From Sandaracinus sp. (GTDB taxonomy: Bacteria > Myxococcota_A > Polyangia > Polyangiales > Houyiibacteriaceae), in contig PABA01000006.1 in assembly GCA_002699025.1 (NCBI GenBank), positions 1 through 64,000 on the forward strand: DNA of 64,000 nt, read 5' to 3'. The first letter of the stretch is position 1. Each line of letters begins with the position of its first letter. The translations under genes were made by a program, and so were the position numbers. The notes beneath the pieces were generated by a model. The model saw only the letters and a program-made list of their open reading frames with translations, did not search any database and was not told where the DNA came from. Below are positions 61,786 through 64,000 of the stretch, in pieces.

Positions 61786-64000
61786 TCCGCGCCCTCCTCG
61801 TCATCCGAGCGGATGTCCATGATGTCGCGGAACTCGTCGTCCAGCGCCTGCAGCTCGCGGCTGCGCTCGCGGGTCAGGATGTCCACGCGCATCCGGTGCT
61901 CCTCGCGCTGCGCCCAGGAGACGTCGATGCGTCCGACGTCCGCGCGCAGCACCAGATCGTAGAAGCGATCCCGCACGTCGTTGAACGCCCCGTAGGTCAC
62001 GCTCCCCACGACCTCCTCGGTCTCGCCCTCGAGGCCGGCGATGGCCTCGCGGTAGCCGACGAGGTTCTGGCTCTCCTCGTCGATGACCCGCTGCATGTCC
62101 GCCGTCCGCTCCTCGACGCGCGCCTCGATGGTCGCGTCGTGCTGGTCGAGGCGCGCCTCGATGCGGATGATGCGCGCGAAGAGCGGCCCGGTGCGCCCGT
62201 TGCGCCCGCCGAGCTCGTGCTCGCGCTGAACGAGCCGGTTGTACTCTTCGCGGAGCCGGTCGTCGCGCTGGTAGCGGACGTCCCCGACGCCCACCTGGAT
62301 GCGCGCGATCTCGATGAGGTCCGTGAGCTCCTCGATCTCCTCGCGGTAGGTCGCGACGGCGGCGCGCTGCTGGGCGAGCTCCGCGCGGACCGCCTCCGGA
62401 TCCTGCTGGTCGCCCTCGGTCTGGGCGAGGAAGCGCTCGGTGGCGACGATGCGCGCCTCCATGCCGAGCAGCTCCACTTCGAGATCGCTCAGCTCGCGCT
62501 GGAGCATGCGGTAGCGGCCGAGCAGCTGATCGTCCCGGGAGATGAAGTCGTCCTCGGAGGTCGGCATGCCGCCGAGGGCCCGCTCGATGCGCCGGCGATC
62601 CTCCCGGACCGCCTGCAGCTCGGAGCTCGCCCCGCCCTGCCGCTCCTCCCAGCGCGCCAGCTGGCGGCGCACCTGCGAGAGCCGGTTGCGAAGCGACGTC
62701 GTCGACTCCCGATGCCGGCGGAGATCGCCGAACACGCTGACCCGGTTCGGCGCGTTGATGGCCGCGGTCAGGCGCTGGATGAGATCGTCGGTCTCCTCGA
62801 CCATGCGCCGGGCCTGGCTGAGGTCGCTGAGCACGCCCACGGCGCGCTCGAAGTCGCCCTCGAGGTCGACGTAGTTGCGCGACGACTCCGGGAGGAAGTC
62901 GTTGACGTCGAAGTCCTCCATGTTCTCCCGGACGAGCGAGCGGAAGTGCCCGAGCAGGTCGCCCTCGTGCGCCTCGCGGATGTCCTCGAGCTCCCGGAAG
63001 ACCGGACCGAACTCGTTGCGCACCCGGCGGAAGACCTCGGTCGCGTCGTCGAAGCGGCCGTTCCGGAGCAGGAGGTTGCCCCGGAGCACCTGGCCGTCGG
63101 GGATGTGCGGGCTGTCGGGCGCGGCCACGGAGAGCACCTCGAGGGCGCGCTCGGCGCGGGTCGAGTCGCCCAGGCGGATGTAGACCCAGGCGATCTCGTA
63201 GAGGGCGTCGTCGAAGCTGTTCGAGGTGCGCGGGACGGCCTGGTAGGCCTCGATGGCCTGGTCGAGCTGGTCCGTCTCGTAGTAGAGGCGGCCGAGCGCG
63301 AGGTGCGTCAGGTCGATCACGCGCTGCTGCTCGGGCGTCGAGGCCTCGGAGCGGAGCACGCGGCGGAAGGCCTCGATGGCCTGCGGGTACTCGCCGCGGA
63401 GCGTGTGCACGACGCCGATGAAGTAGCGGGCCTGGGGGTAGTAGGCGCTCCCCTGGGGGACGGCCTCGAAGGCCTCGCGGCCCTGCTCGAGCATGGCCAT
63501 GTCGACCTGCTCGCTGCCGCCCTCCTCGAGCTGCTCCTCGAGCGGGACCGCGCGGTTGTATAGGTACTTCGCGCGGAAGTAGGCCGTGTTGGCCTCGACC
63601 TCGGTCGGCGGGAGCCGGCTCAGCTGCTGGAAGTAGGCCTCGACGCCGTCGAAGTCGCGCACGTGGATGGCGATCTCGATGAGGCGCCCGAGCGAGCGCT
63701 GTACGTAGGGGCGAAAGGCGGGCTCGTCCGCGCGGTCGAGGAGGAGCCGGAACTTGGTGCGGGCGCCGAGGTAGTCGCCGGCCTGGTAGAGGCTGTCGGC
63801 GAGGAGGAAGAGGGCGTCCGGGTAGGCGCGGTGGCGCGGGAAGTTGTCGACGATGTCGGTGAAGATGATCGACGCGCGCAGGTAGTCCTGGAGCCGGTAG
63901 TAGAGCTCACCGTCCGTGAGGCGCTCCTCGACGTAGGTGGGGCTCCGGACGGCGGAGGCCTGCAGCGGCTGGCGCGTCAGGTTGTCGAGGTCGCCCTCGA
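61782..64000 (-). CDS. TPR and coiled-coil protein, 5' end outside the window
   Basis: The frame is open from the stop at 61782 to the window edge (about 739 codons visible); the GTG at 63662 is internal, since clear TPR sequence (YPDALFLLADSLYQAGDYLG, RPYVQRSLGRLIEIAIHVRD) continues upstream. TPR units fill the first part (YPQARYFIGVVHTLRGEYPQ, LGRLYYETDQLDQAIEAYQA). A long charged coiled-coil region follows (SQVRRQLARWEERQGGASSE, ELAQQRAAVATYREEIEELT). It is coupled to the GltD-like gene by ATGA and is probably another part of the same periplasmic complex. Confidence 0.88.
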   Translation of the reverse strand, partial: EGDLDNLTRQPLQASAVRSPTYVEERLTDGELYYRLQDYLRASIIFTDIVDNFPRHRAYPDALFLLADSLYQAGDYLGARTKFRLLLDRADEPAFRPYVQRSLGRLIEIAIHVRDFDGVEAYFQQLSRLPPTEVEANTAYFRAKYLYNRAVPLEEQLEEGGSEQVDMAMLEQGREAFEAVPQGSAYYPQARYFIGVVHTLRGEYPQAIEAFRRVLRSEASTPEQQRVIDLTHLALGRLYYETDQLDQAIEAYQAVPRTSNSFDDALYEIAWVYIRLGDSTRAERALEVLSVAAPDSPHIPDGQVLRGNLLLRNGRFDDATEVFRRVRNEFGPVFRELEDIREAHEGDLLGHFRSLVRENMEDFDVNDFLPESSRNYVDLEGDFERAVGVLSDLSQARRMVEETDDLIQRLTAAINAPNRVSVFGDLRRHRESTTSLRNRLSQVRRQLARWEERQGGASSELQAVREDRRRIERALGGMPTSEDDFISRDDQLLGRYRMLQRELSDLEVELLGMEARIVATERFLAQTEGDQQDPEAVRAELAQQRAAVATYREEIEELTDLIEIARIQVGVGDVRYQRDDRLREEYNRLVQREHELGGRNGRTGPLFARIIRIEARLDQHDATIEARVEERTADMQRVIDEESQNLVGYREAIAGLEGETEEVVGSVTYGAFNDVRDRFYDLVLRADVGRIDVSWAQREEHRMRVDILTRERSRELQALDDEFRDIMDIRSDDEEGAE

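Noticed and set aside
57730-61962. 1410-codon plus-strand frame opposite the GltD-like gene
   Set aside because: Composition (Val/Leu/Arg/Gly/Glu repeats) is that of the antisense of TPR codons; the minus-strand frame has a signal peptide and clear TPRs.
61782-63662. Start of the last TPR gene at the GTG at 63662
   Set aside because: The frame stays open to the window edge and the upstream part encodes clear TPR sequence with genome-typical codons, so this GTG is internal.

Overview
The window is about 70% G+C, has strongly G/C-biased third codon positions, and is densely packed with start/stop-overlapping genes. The content (a lysine/alanine-rich histone H1-like tail, Hanks-type kinase, PP2C phosphatase, MopE-like Cys/Asp repeats, AgmX/PglI-type gliding proteins, long TPR proteins) points to a myxobacterium (Myxococcota), probably of the Polyangia/Sandaracinus kind. 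That placement is inferred from gene content only.

Left part (0-24.4 kb), chromosomal housekeeping and lineage-specific genes. A minus-strand operon nrdR-ribD-ribBX-ribH-nusB-(M17 N-terminal-like gene) carries the NrdR repressor and most of riboflavin synthesis; the GTP cyclohydrolase II half of the RibBA-like protein has lost its zinc cysteines. Then come an OlsB-like acyltransferase, a large unknown membrane-anchored protein, a long S41 protease with a beta-rich tail, a four-helix-bundle protein that starts in a 154-bp near-palindrome, a GC-rich repeat tract, and a membrane Ser/Thr kinase. A translationally coupled trio of unknown function (acidic propeller-like protein, HEAT/TPR protein, unknown protein), a family 4 uracil-DNA glycosylase, a PP2C phosphatase, a methyltransferase, two sugar-nucleotide-type nucleotidyltransferases and a MopE-like lipoprotein follow.

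Middle part (24.5-52.8 kb), a large exopolysaccharide locus. Precursor enzymes make UDP-GlcA (ugd), UDP-Xyl (uxs), a UDP-GlcNAc/ManNAc-derived uronate and probably UDP-GalA. There is a WecA/TagO-type priming transferase, at least five glycosyltransferases, two candidate polymerases, a Wzx flippase, a Wzc-type co-polymerase/tyrosine kinase, a short lipidated OPX protein without an evident outer-membrane segment, and a neighbouring outer-membrane beta-barrel. Four different sulfotransferases are interleaved, so the product is probably a sulfated, uronate-rich polymer. Codon usage changes abruptly inside uxs (about 26.5 kb) and returns to the strict genomic style near 52.2 kb, suggesting a replaceable cassette. 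A decayed IS630-type transposase and its divergent LexA-like HTH gene lie in the middle. A near-consensus sigma70 promoter at 52.83 kb drives the six-gene export operon.

Right part (53.3-64 kb), a minus-strand operon resembling the Myxococcus gliding/Glt machinery: a TPR/coiled-coil protein (cut by the window edge), a 1341-residue secreted TPR protein, a TPR lipoprotein, two small secreted sister proteins sharing a C-terminal RSVRRxPF motif, a TolQ/ExbB-like channel protein and a GltG-like FHA/TM/TonB-type protein. No rRNA, recognisable tRNA, CRISPR array or replication origin was seen.
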